Below are positions 12,227-22,700 of a stretch of DNA of 64,000 nucleotides, one piece after another. Origin of the DNA: Strongylocentrotus purpuratus (lineage: Eukaryota > Echinodermata > Echinoidea > Camarodonta > Strongylocentrotidae). The translations under genes and the position numbers were made by a program. The stretch lies in the NCBI RefSeq assembly GCF_000002235.5, contig NW_022145613.1:15825883-15889882 (forward strand). The letters are read 5' to 3'. The notes below the pieces were generated by a model, which saw nothing but the letters and a program-made list of their open reading frames with translations, did no database searches and had not been told where the DNA came from. Each line of letters begins with the position of its first letter. Position 1 is the stretch's first letter.

Positions 12227-13071
12227 ATCAGAGGTAACTTGCTGTGTAGGGTAAGAAGGTTTGGTAAAAACTGACAAGAGTTTTAGAGATAAAATAGGGT
12301 AAACAATACATTTAAGGATGCAATTTAGAGCACGGGCGTCAATCAGGGGGGGGGGGAGACAGGGGGACCCCCAAAAAATGTTAAAGGATGGAGGACACAA
12401 TAGAGTATGTCCCCAAAATTATGGAAGTCTCATATTTCGTATGATAAGCTTTATGGGGCCCTACTTTTTGTAAAAGACCCCTATAGAGCACAAAATGTGT
12501 GCTCCAAATGAGGATTTCATCAAGGCTAACAAGGGGCGTCGACTTTTTCCAGTTCTGTGATTGGCGAAAACTTTTATTATTATAGATTATCAACAATTGT
12601 TCGCGCGGATCTCGGTGGTGAGCGCAATGAGAGTTGATATCATCATAAAGTCTGGGAAAATAAGCCCCTTATATGGAAATCAGGGTGGTTTAAAGATATA
12701 GAACGGTAGTGGTAAAATTTAGGTTTAAGGGTTTTGGGTGCAAATGTCCATTCAATATTGTTTAAATATTTCCTTCAGAGGTTTAGATGGCAATACTTCA
12801 ACCTAAATTCGCGAAAAACAGAATTATTTGCCCAAATGTTCAATGGTAAAGTGAATTCGCGATATCTATTCAGGCCGGATCGATATGATAATTTACCAAA
12901 TATATAAATTAGTAGGCGGTTTTCTGGCAAACCTTGTATCATCACGTCTAAGTCAAAACATATTCTTTCATATTATTATTAATAATAGCTTCCATTTCAC
13001 TTTTTGAGAGGGGGGCGTTTCCAAAATTGTTCTTTACCTTTAAGACGGAAAAAGAGTTGGATCACTTTCCG

Positions 13072-13106
13072 GGGAACACACACAAACACACACACACACA
13101 CACACG
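13072..13106. repeat. CA microsatellite at duplication edge
   Basis: A run of CA dinucleotides starts a few bases after the right boundary of the duplicated segment at 13069. Confidence 0.85.
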
Positions 13107-13254
13107 CATAAATGTTCGTTGATATTCGATATTTGATATGTGTGGTATAACCAATTTTGTTAGGAATTTATTTGGATCTGCAAAGACCGAATTAATACCC
13201 AAATCCCACTTGTTTTATTCAAGCATCACATAAGCAATTTTGGCGCAAGTCGAT

Positions 13255-14760
13255 TTTTGCTAACATGAAAGATGAATTTCAAAGGCCAAAGATGTCGACA
13301 AATCCCCATAATTCTCCTTATCTGTAACCAATGTGATGTGACTAGCATTCATACACCGATATCGATATATATTTAACAAACATTGATTTCCAATCAATAT
13401 AAACAACATATTTTCTTTTTTACGAGTTGAAAGGTTAACGGAGCAAGCAAAGAATTCATTCGTGTACAGTACGAAAAATGCGAAATGCCTAAAAAAGAAA
13501 TCTCTAGTAGAAAAATAAGCCAAACCCTTCACAATTAAAAGATGGCCGAAATGGTGCTGATATGACTCTGTACTGAATAATTTTAAGGAAAAGTCACACA
13601 GCAGATTATCATTCAGAATAGCACCAGTATTTTAATCAGTTATAATGGAGTGAGCATTGTTTTCGGCACAATGTAATGCTTATATTGTCCCAAATCTACA
13701 TAATGGAATACATGAGTATACCTATTTTAATTTGTAATTTCATAGGTTTCAAGATTTACAAGCTTACCCTACAACATGACCCTTTTGAACTTTCCCATCA
13801 AAAAATATTACAGATAAATCACGACGACCTTTGAAAAGTACTATAAAAGGGAAGTAATAATTTTGTTTTAACTCATTGGAAGTGTATATACTGTACGAGA
13901 ACGGAATAAGTATGGTTGTTTTTATATCACAAATTGGATGATTTTCATTCACAATCAACAAAAATATTCAATACGTAATTCACATTCCGGCTCTATCCTC
14001 TTTTGCTTATGTTACTTATGATTCCCTGATCGATATTGCGTATTTTTTGAAAATGGATACAACCACACAAGCTGGATCCTCACCATTAACACCTCTGTGT
14101 ACATAATATGCACCCATCAACAAAATGGCGACTTAAAGTACAATTAGAAATGATAATGATCTAATGATTTGAATCATATCAGCAGTAAGAACATGCTTCA
14201 CAGCATTCAATAATACTATTCCTGTCCAAACAAACCCCAATTTAAATTGTGCTGGAACTATCGCGCTAATGAATGAAAAACAAATTAGACTTACCTTGAT
14301 TGTCTGTTTAAAATGTCTGCCTCAAACCAAGTTCTTTAATGATGCTGTATAATCGCACGCACTACTTTTATCTTACTGTGAGCGGTAATTACAATAGAAA
14401 AATGGATCCGGGTTGTGTATGGAGTGACATCCTGTGGAGTGATTGATTTTATTCTGACTCATTTAAGTTTCGTGTATATGTATGATCGAAGTGTAGTCCA
14501 GCCTCTGTACCGTTTCCGTTTAGCATACCCATCAGCTGATAAAATAACACACCCTCAACGTTAAAAGTAGGCCTAGCCATTCCTCTAAATCTGGACCTCG
14601 AATACGTGTAGACGGAAATTTGGGGATTGCGCGATCAGTGGTCAGATACCGCGCTGTGTGTGCATATATGTGCATGTGATAGAAGAATAAAACAAAGAAC
14701 GCCTGAATCTGGACTATATGAAGTGTTGCAATCGATGATCTTCTCCACACCCACCCACCC
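13255..14760 (-). promoter_or_regulatory. Upstream block of gene 2 with probable leader exon
   Basis: One of three related blocks (others at about 28995-30330 and 46230-47690). On the minus strand a conserved stretch ends AATCAAG followed by the donor gtaagtc at 14294, about 2 kb before the first coding exon of gene 2, whose acceptor is tacacag. The exon would run upward from 14295 to perhaps 14400-14460. No clear TATA box was seen. Confidence 0.45.
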
Positions 14761-14767
14761 CCCCCCC

Positions 14768-14770
14768 CCA

Positions 14771-14807
<37 letters not shown>

Positions 14808-14974
14808 CCCTCTCTATCTATCCCTCTCTCTCTCTCTCTCCTTCTTTCTTGTCTCTATTCCTCTGTCTTTATTGGTCTCTCACTCTCTCTTTTCTCTCTT
14901 ATTCTCTTGTACTCTATTTCTACATACCATTCCTCTATTTCTCTTGACATGTGTGTGTGTGTGTGTGTTTGTTT

Positions 14975-15011
<37 letters not shown>

Positions 15012-15012
15012 C
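14768..15012. repeat. CT then GT microsatellites
   Basis: (CT)n with interruptions at 14770-14890 and (GT)n at 14949-15010. Related CT/GT tracts follow the other two leader blocks at about 30272 and 47690. Confidence 0.85.
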
Positions 15013-15350
15013 GTGCGTGCACCCATGGTGGAAAACGCGACCAAATTATAGGACCTTCATGGCGAGGACAGACAGCGAAGTGCGGACGTCCTCGTTTCTC
15101 CGAGGACGTCCTCGTCCAGGGTGTAAATCCCGGGGGGGTGGGGGGCTGCATCCCCCCCCCCCTAGTTTGAAGTAGGGGGGGATGGCCTCTACAATCATCC
15201 CCCCCCCTGATATTACCACAAAAAAAGAGAGGAAAAAAAAGGAAGAAGAAGAAGAAAATGTGATTGTTTCAATTGCAGCATAATGCATGAGAAATGAGTT
15301 ATTTTGTTTATGTATAGCTTACACGTATACAATATGTCACGATAAGGAAA
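15013..15350. other. C/G-run spacer with unassigned repeat fragments
   Basis: Contains a GAGGACGTCCTCG palindrome near 15098-15118 and C/G runs of the type found at hAT-element edges here. No gene seen. Confidence 0.4.
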
Positions 15351-16145
15351 CGTTAAGGCTTCCGCGCTTCGCGCGAGAGGGGGAAACTGAATTCAGATAA
15401 ATAGGGCTTATTAAAAGTCGAAAACGGTGCAACGAATCGTCTTCTTTCTATAATAATTAAATCAAACGTCTAAGCTTTTCGCGCTTCGCGCGGGAAGGGG
15501 AAACTGAATTCAGACGAGAATTAAGAGTCGAAAACAGTACACTCAATCGTCTGCTTCTCTAATACTTTAAGGAAACGTCAAGGCTTCCGCGCTTCGCGCG
15601 AGAGGGGGAAACTGAATTCAGATAAATATGGCTTATTAAGAGTCGAAAACGGTGCAACGAATCGTCTTCTTTCTATAATAATTAAATCAAACGTCTAAGC
15701 TTTTCGCGCTTCGCGCGGGAAGGGAAACTGAATTCAGACGAGAATTAAGAGTCGAGAACAGTACACCCAATCGTCTGCTATCTCTAATAATTTAAGGAAA
15801 CGTCAAGGCTTCCGCGCTTCGCGCGAGAGGGGGAAACTGAATTCAGATAAATAGGGCTTATTAAGAGTCGAAAACGGTACAACGAATCGTCTGCTTTCTC
15901 TAATAATTTAATTAAACGTCATAACTTCCGGGGGGGCGGAGGGGGGAACTGAATTCAGACAAGGATTTACAGTCGAGAACGGTACAGCAAATCGTCTCCT
16001 TTTTATAATAATTTAATGAAACGCAAAGCTTTTTCGCTTCGCGCAGGAGAGGGGGGGGGGGGGGATTCATTTAGACAAGGGTTAACAGTAGAGAACGGTA
16101 CAATAAATCGTCTTCTTTTACTAATAATTTAAGGAAACGTCTAAA
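15350..16145. repeat. Minisatellite array 3
   Basis: About seven units of the same family with CCGCGCTTCGCGCG cores. Two higher-order units of about 240 bp alternate between 15350 and 15850. The array abuts the GGACC-rich foldback that begins near 16145. Confidence 0.85.
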
Positions 16146-17456
16146 GCTACATCCCCAGTCCCATATAAAGCCGGACCAGCACGGACGAGCACGGACCACT
16201 CCGGACCATCCCGGACCATGGTCTGGGGTGATCCGGGATGGTCCGGGATGTTTTGTTCAAAAAAGTGTGATGCTTTTAAGCTACAGTCCCATATACGTCC
16301 CGGACCGTCCCGGACCATCCCGGACCCCATCCGGTGATCCGGGATTCGGTCCGTGTTGACACCGTGTTGGCACCGGGGTGGTCCTGGATGGTCCTGGATG
16401 GTCCTGGGCGTCAATAATTCACTCCCGGACTGCCACGGATCAACACGGACCGCCCCGGCGCCACTACGGATGACCCCGGACCCAGCACGGTGGCTACACG
16501 GATCACCCCGGATCAAACTATTGTCCCGGACCGTCCCGGACCACCCCGGCAGTTTTTGACCGTCAAAAACATCCGGGGTCGACTCCCGGACCGCCCAGGA
16601 CCATCCAGGACCATCCAGGACCATCCAGGATCATCCAGGACCACCCCCGTGCCAACACGGTGTCAACACGGACCGAATCCCGGATCACCCCGGATGGGGT
16701 CCGGGATGGTCTGGGACGGTCCGGGACGTATATGGGACTGTAGCTTAAAGTCCCATATACGTCCCGGACCGTCCCGGACCATCCCGGACCCCATCCGGTG
16801 ATCCGGGATTCGGTCCGTGTTGACACCGTGTTGGCACCGGGGTGGTCCTGGATGGTCCTGGATGGTCCTGGGCGAGTCGACCCCGGATGTTTTTGACGGT
16901 CAAAAACTGCCGGGGTGGTCCGGGACGGTCCGGGACAATAGTTTGATTCGGGGTGATCTGTGTAGCCACCGTGCTGGGTCCGGGGTCATCCGTAGTGGCG
17001 CCGGGGCGGTCCGTGTTGATCCGTGGCAGTCCGGGAGTGAGTTATTGACCCCCGATCACCCCGGCGCCCCTACGGATGATCCCGGACCCAGCACGGTGGC
17101 GACACGGATCACCCTGGACCAACACCGGGGCGTTCCGGGATGATCCGTGTTGGCACCGGGATGGTCCGGTGTCATCCGTGTTGGCACCGTGTTGGCACCG
17201 GGGTGGTCCGGGACGGTCCGTGGCGGCTCCGTGCTGGGTCTGGAATGATCTGTTCTGCTGCCGGGGCTATGCACGGACGGTCCGGGGCATTCCGTAGTGG
17301 TACCGTGTTGGGTCCGGGGAGACGGTTGTCGGTTGCGATTTTTTGAACAAAACATCCCGGACCATCCCGGATCACCCCAGACCATGGTCCGGGATGGTCC
17401 GGAGTGGTCCGTGCTCGTCCGTGCTGGTCCGGCTTTATATGGGACTGGGGCTTAAG
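16145..17456. mobile_element. GGACC-rich foldback element
   Basis: Outer arms CCCCAGTCCCATATAAAG at 16153 and its reverse complement ending at 17450 enclose 1.3 kb made almost wholly of CCGGACC/GGTCCGG words. A second arm type (GTCCCATATACGTCCCGGACC-like) occurs at about 16285 and 16748 with its inverse at about 16720-16740. The centre near 16742 is thus a tight palindrome. Open frames are repeats of Gly-Pro-Trp-Ser words and not genes. Confidence 0.7.
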
Positions 17457-17494
17457 CTTAGGTAGGCCTATCACCCACATACCCCTAATGAGCG

Positions 17495-17630
17495 AGCGTG
17501 TGTGTGTGTGTGTGTGTGTTGTGTGTTTGTGCGTACGCGATCGCGCGCGCTTGCGTAAATTAGTGTGGGCGTATGCTCCTGCTAGTGTGTGATGGCCATC
17601 GCCGATCATCCCCCCCCCCCCCCCCCACTC
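17495..17630. repeat. GT microsatellite and C run
   Basis: (GT)n at 17499-17530 and a C run at 17611-17626, outside the foldback. The following 17640-18045 is GC-rich at its right end with no recognised gene. Confidence 0.7.
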
Positions 17631-18228
17631 CTCGGTACGGATTTACGCCCCTGTCCTCGTCGGTCCCAAAATTCAAAGAGAGTACTCAAGGATCATTTTT
17701 TATGACTTGTATAATCCTAATACACTGAAAAGAGAAAAGTCATCAATTAAGTGGTTTCGGTCCTACGGAGCGTGTTACTTATACACAATCTGCAAGGACT
17801 TCAAGATTCGCCAAAAAAATGTGTGTGTGAACCTCGGGGCCCTAGTCCCAAGTTGTGCACTGCCCTGCACATCACATGAAACACAAGTCCCAGCATGCAG
17901 CATGTTACGCGCCATCACTGCGCGCTACTCTCTTGCAGCGCTGCTATCTAGTGCAACAGGCAAGCCCACTGCCGGTCCTGGCTCCGAGTGTAGGGTGCGG
18001 GCCGCTCGCATGCGGGCCGGTCCTGACGTCGTCTGCTTGAAATAAGTAGGGACTTTTAGATTTGCACGTCGACAGCTTTGACTGCAACGTGTGGCGTCAT
18101 TTTAAAGCACTGCGCATGCGTCACGTCGTCTCAGTCGGCGATCGAGAATGCGTCAACCTTGATTTTCCTAATCTAGTACCGCGTGCGCATAAAATGTACA
18201 GTTCCTCAGGCAGACAAAGGAAAATCCC

Positions 18229-18310
18229 CTGCTATTATCTAAACATGTGTAGAACAGGTGTCACATACATATTCACCTGTTCTAAACATTTTTACATAAT
18301 AGCAGTGAAG
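18229..18310. repeat. Hairpin: GCTATTAT...AACAGGTGT...ATAATAGC
   Basis: A stem of about 35 bp with a short loop. Related hairpins are at about 19408-19482 and 45915-46005. Confidence 0.7.
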
Positions 18311-18530
18311 AAATGTTCTTTTGTCTACCACAGCAATTGTTGAGGGTAGAATGAGGAACTGAATATTTTATCCTCTTTCTTTGTCCGTCATGTTCATGTT
18401 CATTTACTTCCTGCATGCATGTATATCGTCAAGTGCAATTTAAAAGATGTATAATTGTAGTCAACATGGGCAGTTGAGTACGTTGACATGCATGATCAGT
18501 CGGCGTCCGACTGATCATGCATGTCAAATG

Positions 18531-18945
18531 GACGAGAACACGACGAACGCCGACTGATCATGCATGTCAACATGGACGAGAACACGACGAACGCCGACTG
18601 ATCATGCATGTCAACGTACTCAACTGCCCATGTGGACGAGAACACGACGAACGCCGACTGATCATGCATGTCAACATGGACGAGTACACGACGAACGCCG
18701 ACTGATCATGCATGTCAACATGGACGAGAACACGACGAACGCCGACTGATCATGCATGTCAACGTACTCAACTGCCCATGTGGACGAGAACACGACGAAC
18801 GCCGACTGATCATGCATGTCAACAAGGACGAGAACACGACGAACGCCGACTGATCATGCATGTCAACGTACTCAACTGCCCATGTGGACGAGAACACGAC
18901 GAACGCCGACTGATCATGCATGTCAACGTACTCAACTGCCCATGT
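18531..18945. repeat. Tandem array, eight units of about 44 bp
   Basis: Each unit contains ACGAGAACACGACGAACGCC and GACTGATCATGCATGTCAAC. In four places a further 18-bp GTACTCAACTGCCCATGT is added, giving units of about 61 bp. It lies within one arm of the foldback. Confidence 0.85.
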
Positions 18946-19741
18946 TGACTACAATTGGAAATCTTTTAGATTGCACTCGACGATATACATGCATGCAGGA
19001 AGTAACACTATGAACATAACGGACAAAGAAAGAAGACAAAATATACAGTTCCTCATTCTACCCTCAACAATGACCATTTTCGTAATGTTACCAAATTAAA
19101 TGCACAAGTCTTTGTGTAGTGCCTCAATACAAATTATTTTATTCACCTGATAAGAATAATAGTAATTCAATAGTCAGAATACAAACTTCATATATCAAGT
19201 GTTGCTAGGTAGGTCAAGCCATAATGTTTGTCCAACCTGGCAACAACTAATGTATGCAGTTTGGATTGTGTCTATTGAAATACTGTTATTCTTACCAGGT
19301 GAAAGAAATAATTTGTATTGAGGCACTTCACAAAGACTTATGCATTAAATGTGGATACATTACGAAAATGGCCTTTTGCTGTGGTAGCAAAAGAACATCC
19401 CTTCACTGCTATTATGTAAAAATGTGTAGAACAGGTGAATATGCATGTGACACCTGTTCTACACATTTTAAATAATAGCAGGAAAGGATGTTCCTTTGTC
19501 TACCTGAGGAACTGTATATTTTATGCGCACGCGGCATACTATATATATATAGTACCGTACTAGGTTTAGGAAAATCAAGGTTGACGCATTCTCGATCGCC
19601 GACTGAGACGACGTGACGCATGCGCAGTGCCTTAAAATGACGTCACACGTTGCAGTCATAGCTGTCGACGTGCAAATCTAAAAGTCCCTAATCTAAAGGT
19701 CCCTAGTGTATCACACCCCTGGGCTTGCCATCGCGACGAGG

Positions 19742-19777
19742 ATGTTGAAGAGGAGGTTGGAAGGCAATCACAGCAAT
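19742..19777 (+). CDS. Tentative first coding exon (12 codons)
   Basis: ATG at 19742 begins MLKRRLEGNHSN and ends at a strong donor, gtaagtacc. It lies directly right of the foldback element ending at 19688. Joined in phase 0 to 20829..20855 (AEMLQRQIE) and to 23269 it keeps an open frame. This is support by splice signals and phase only. Confidence 0.3.
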
Positions 19778-22700
19778 GTAAGTACCATGTTATAACGTCA
19801 TGCGAATAGATGATGTTATGTGGTTAAGCTTGTTTTCCTAAACTTTGTTTTGCCGATCGAGTTTTTCATCTCCGGCCAGTTGAAGGTAGCTCCCTTTTAA
19901 GTGGTCCCAAACACCCTAATTCATGTAATACATAGTCATGGAGTCTAAATAAATTCTTAAGACTATAAGTATATGAAGGGAAGTTATAAGACCATCATGA
20001 ACTGTTTTTTCTCGGGTATTTATTGGTTTGAAGAGAATAGCAGATATAGCCTTATTAATTAAGTACATGTTTTGTTTTGTTTCATTTTGATTAACTGCAC
20101 TAGATCTATCTTTAATCAAACTGCATGAGCCCATATTTGTTGCTTATTGTTTCTTGATACACATGAAATTTTTGTCATTTGTAATGAATATCTGTAAGAC
20201 AGTGACATCAATTTCCTTCGAAAGTGTCTACTTTGCAGTTCACACACAAGCTTACTTTTTCCCTTTGATTAATTTATCAGATAAAAGTATTCCAAAGGGT
20301 CTATTTTTTGTCTCAAAGAACCTACAAATATAAGTTTTGTTACCTCACATGCGCATAACGATAAATTCATTTTTATTTTATTTTAAGTGTTAAAGGTAAA
20401 TATTTATTCTTTTATATTCATAATTGTAATGGATTATATTACGGTGGCGTGGTTGTTGACATCAGGGATGGTAAGTTCATAATTAAGGTTGTTTATCTTA
20501 AAAGGTAGCAATTAATGCCAACTATCAACAGTTAATTCGGTTGTTTATTAGTACCTGCAAAAAGAATACCCTAGCTTGAATAGAGCAATAATTCAATTAG
20601 AGCAAACGTGTGTGTTCATGAGTTCAAGAGTGATTTTTAATCTATATATCAAAATATGTATTGTTATCAGAAGTTTTTGTCCTCCTCCCCCCTTCCCCGT
20701 TATTTTTGTATTATTTATATTTTTCAGCTGATCAATGTAAAACATTGCATAATATTTAAATTGAGGAGGATGTGTTTTGAGTACTGCTACTTTTGAAAAA
20801 TATTTATTTCTGTTGATTTAATGAACAGGCTGAGATGCTTCAAAGGCAAATAGAGGTACATATTCCACCGTTGTTAATCTCTAGCGGGATTGTAATTAGT
20901 ATTCTTATATAAAAGCGGAATAATTAAACGGCTTTTTATGATTAATGTGGTGAGAAAGAAACTAACAGATTTCTTCATATAAAGATTGGGATCCATATAT
21001 GTATGGCAGTCCAATCATTCATTCACGTTTTTCCATAAACATAAAGAAAAACCAGGCTTTTGAAGTCAAGCGCTTAATAAGTAATCACTAGGTACATTAC
21101 ATAATGTTGCCCAGATATGACTTGGTTCACTAGCCCTGGAAACTGTTTTTGTTTGAGGGAGGGGGGATTCAGAACCAATAAAGACGCATCCCTCTGTCAT
21201 AAAGCTTAGCACATGTATGTATATACATGTTTATGAAGATTATACAATTAAATTTTGAGGTCAAAGGTCAGAGGTAATACCTCGAGGTGCTTTAGAATGA
21301 AACTTGTTCTTGTATATATCTGCATGAATAACTAAATGTATGTGAATATCACCTGACTAGACTTATCGGTCTTACCCGTCGAAGTTCATATATCCTTGGT
21401 CAGTGAATTGTCCTTTATAGATAAAGCAAAATAATGTGCAATAAAAAAGATGGGGAACTCAAAATGTAAGGTGGATGAATAATGTTCAACTGTCAGTAGT
21501 TAAAAAAAACCTCCCCCAACTTGAATAATAAGCAGGGGCGTACGCAGGGGGGGGGGGGGGGGTTTTGGGGTTCAAACCCCCCCCCCCCTTTGGTATTTTT
21601 TTTTGTTTTTTTTTGTTTTTTATTATTTAAAAAAATAAAAAAAAAAAAAAAAATAATAATACCCACGGCTAACCTAAATAAGGTGACCTTACCCCCCCCC
21701 CCCCCCCCCAACGACAAAAAATGTCAAATTATGAAATTTCCAGACCAAAAAAAATAAAAAATGTGTCCCCTTTCCCCCCCCCTCCCTCCCCCCCCCCCTC
21801 CCCCCCCCCCCCTCCCCCCCCCCCCCCCACTGAGCGACTTTTCGGCTGGCTGAGTCGTTGCGATATTTTTTTACCTCAAAAAAAAAAAAAGTGTCCGTTT
21901 ACCCCCCCCCCCCCCCCCCCCCCCCCCACTGAGCGACTTTTCGGCCGGCGCGATTTTCAAATTTTCGGGAGCAAAATATTTTAAACCCCCCCCCCCCCCC
22001 TTGAAAAAATCCTGCGTACGCCCCTGAGAATAAGTGTAGGTATTCTGAATAATTGATGAGATGTATTCCTGCGCTTTGATGTACAGTATTCCTTACGAAA
22101 TTGTACAAATATATATGTAAATGAAGATATTCTTGGCATGACGTGATGCCTTTTAGAATGACATGGGAGCAGTCATTTCTTGAAAATTTGACGTACCAGG
22201 TGAAGTCGTACATGTTTAATTCAACAAGCTTTAGTTGGAAATACTTTTTAAATCATTAACAAAACCTTTTCTTTTCAATGAGGAAAATCATAGCTAAGAA
22301 GAGAATATATAACAGGGGAACAATTGTAACTACCGGTAGTTCATTTTAAAATAGTAAAATATGGCAGTTGACAAATCTATTTCATTTATGAGAAACCTTC
22401 ACCCCGGAAGAGCACAAACTTATTTATGCGATTTGCGTTCTGGCAATTGAAGTACAAAGGATAATAGCAGGTAAATGAAATGCTTCATCACCACACACAC
22501 CTGGGAAAAAGCATTCATAAATTTGAATACATTTAATTAATAAATGACCTCAGATGGTATATCACGTTATCAAGAAAATATCGATGTCCATGTCATGCTG
22601 AAAAACTGTATATTTTTCTTACTTTTTGCCTCTCTTATACACTTTGGTAGGGATCCTTGTAGATGAATGGGCAAGAATATAATAAATCTCTAAGAATAAA

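Larger units (their letters stand above)
8249..13069. repeat. Right copy of tandem duplication (part visible twice)
   Basis: This is the matching segment to 1-4840; similarity ends sharply after gagttggatcactttc, where the right copy continues into a CA repeat and the left copy into a TTAGGG-containing hairpin. It contains the first two coding exons of MS4A-like gene 2. Confidence 0.9.
18049..19688. mobile_element. Large foldback element with internal tandem array
   Basis: Terminal arms GGGACTTTTAGATTTGCACG and the inverse are flanked by TA on both sides. The left arm runs 18049-18509 and pairs with pieces of 18510-19688. The turn at about 18490-18530 is a near-perfect palindrome around CATGATCAGTCGG. 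The right arm has gained a tandem array (18531-18945) and a second nested foldback (about 19070-19375). TA flanks suggest a Tc1/mariner-like mechanism, but no transposase is present. Confidence 0.7.

Noticed and set aside
16121..17609. Several 60-167-codon frames on both strands in the GGACC foldback
   Set aside because: Every frame is made of the same Gly-Pro-Trp-Ser or Pro-Gly-Pro-Ser words produced by the repeat and its inverse.
18531..18945. Regularly spaced repeats that could be mistaken for a CRISPR array
   Set aside because: Units are contiguous tandem repeats with the same 18-bp insert, no unique spacers, inside a foldback element of eukaryotic DNA.
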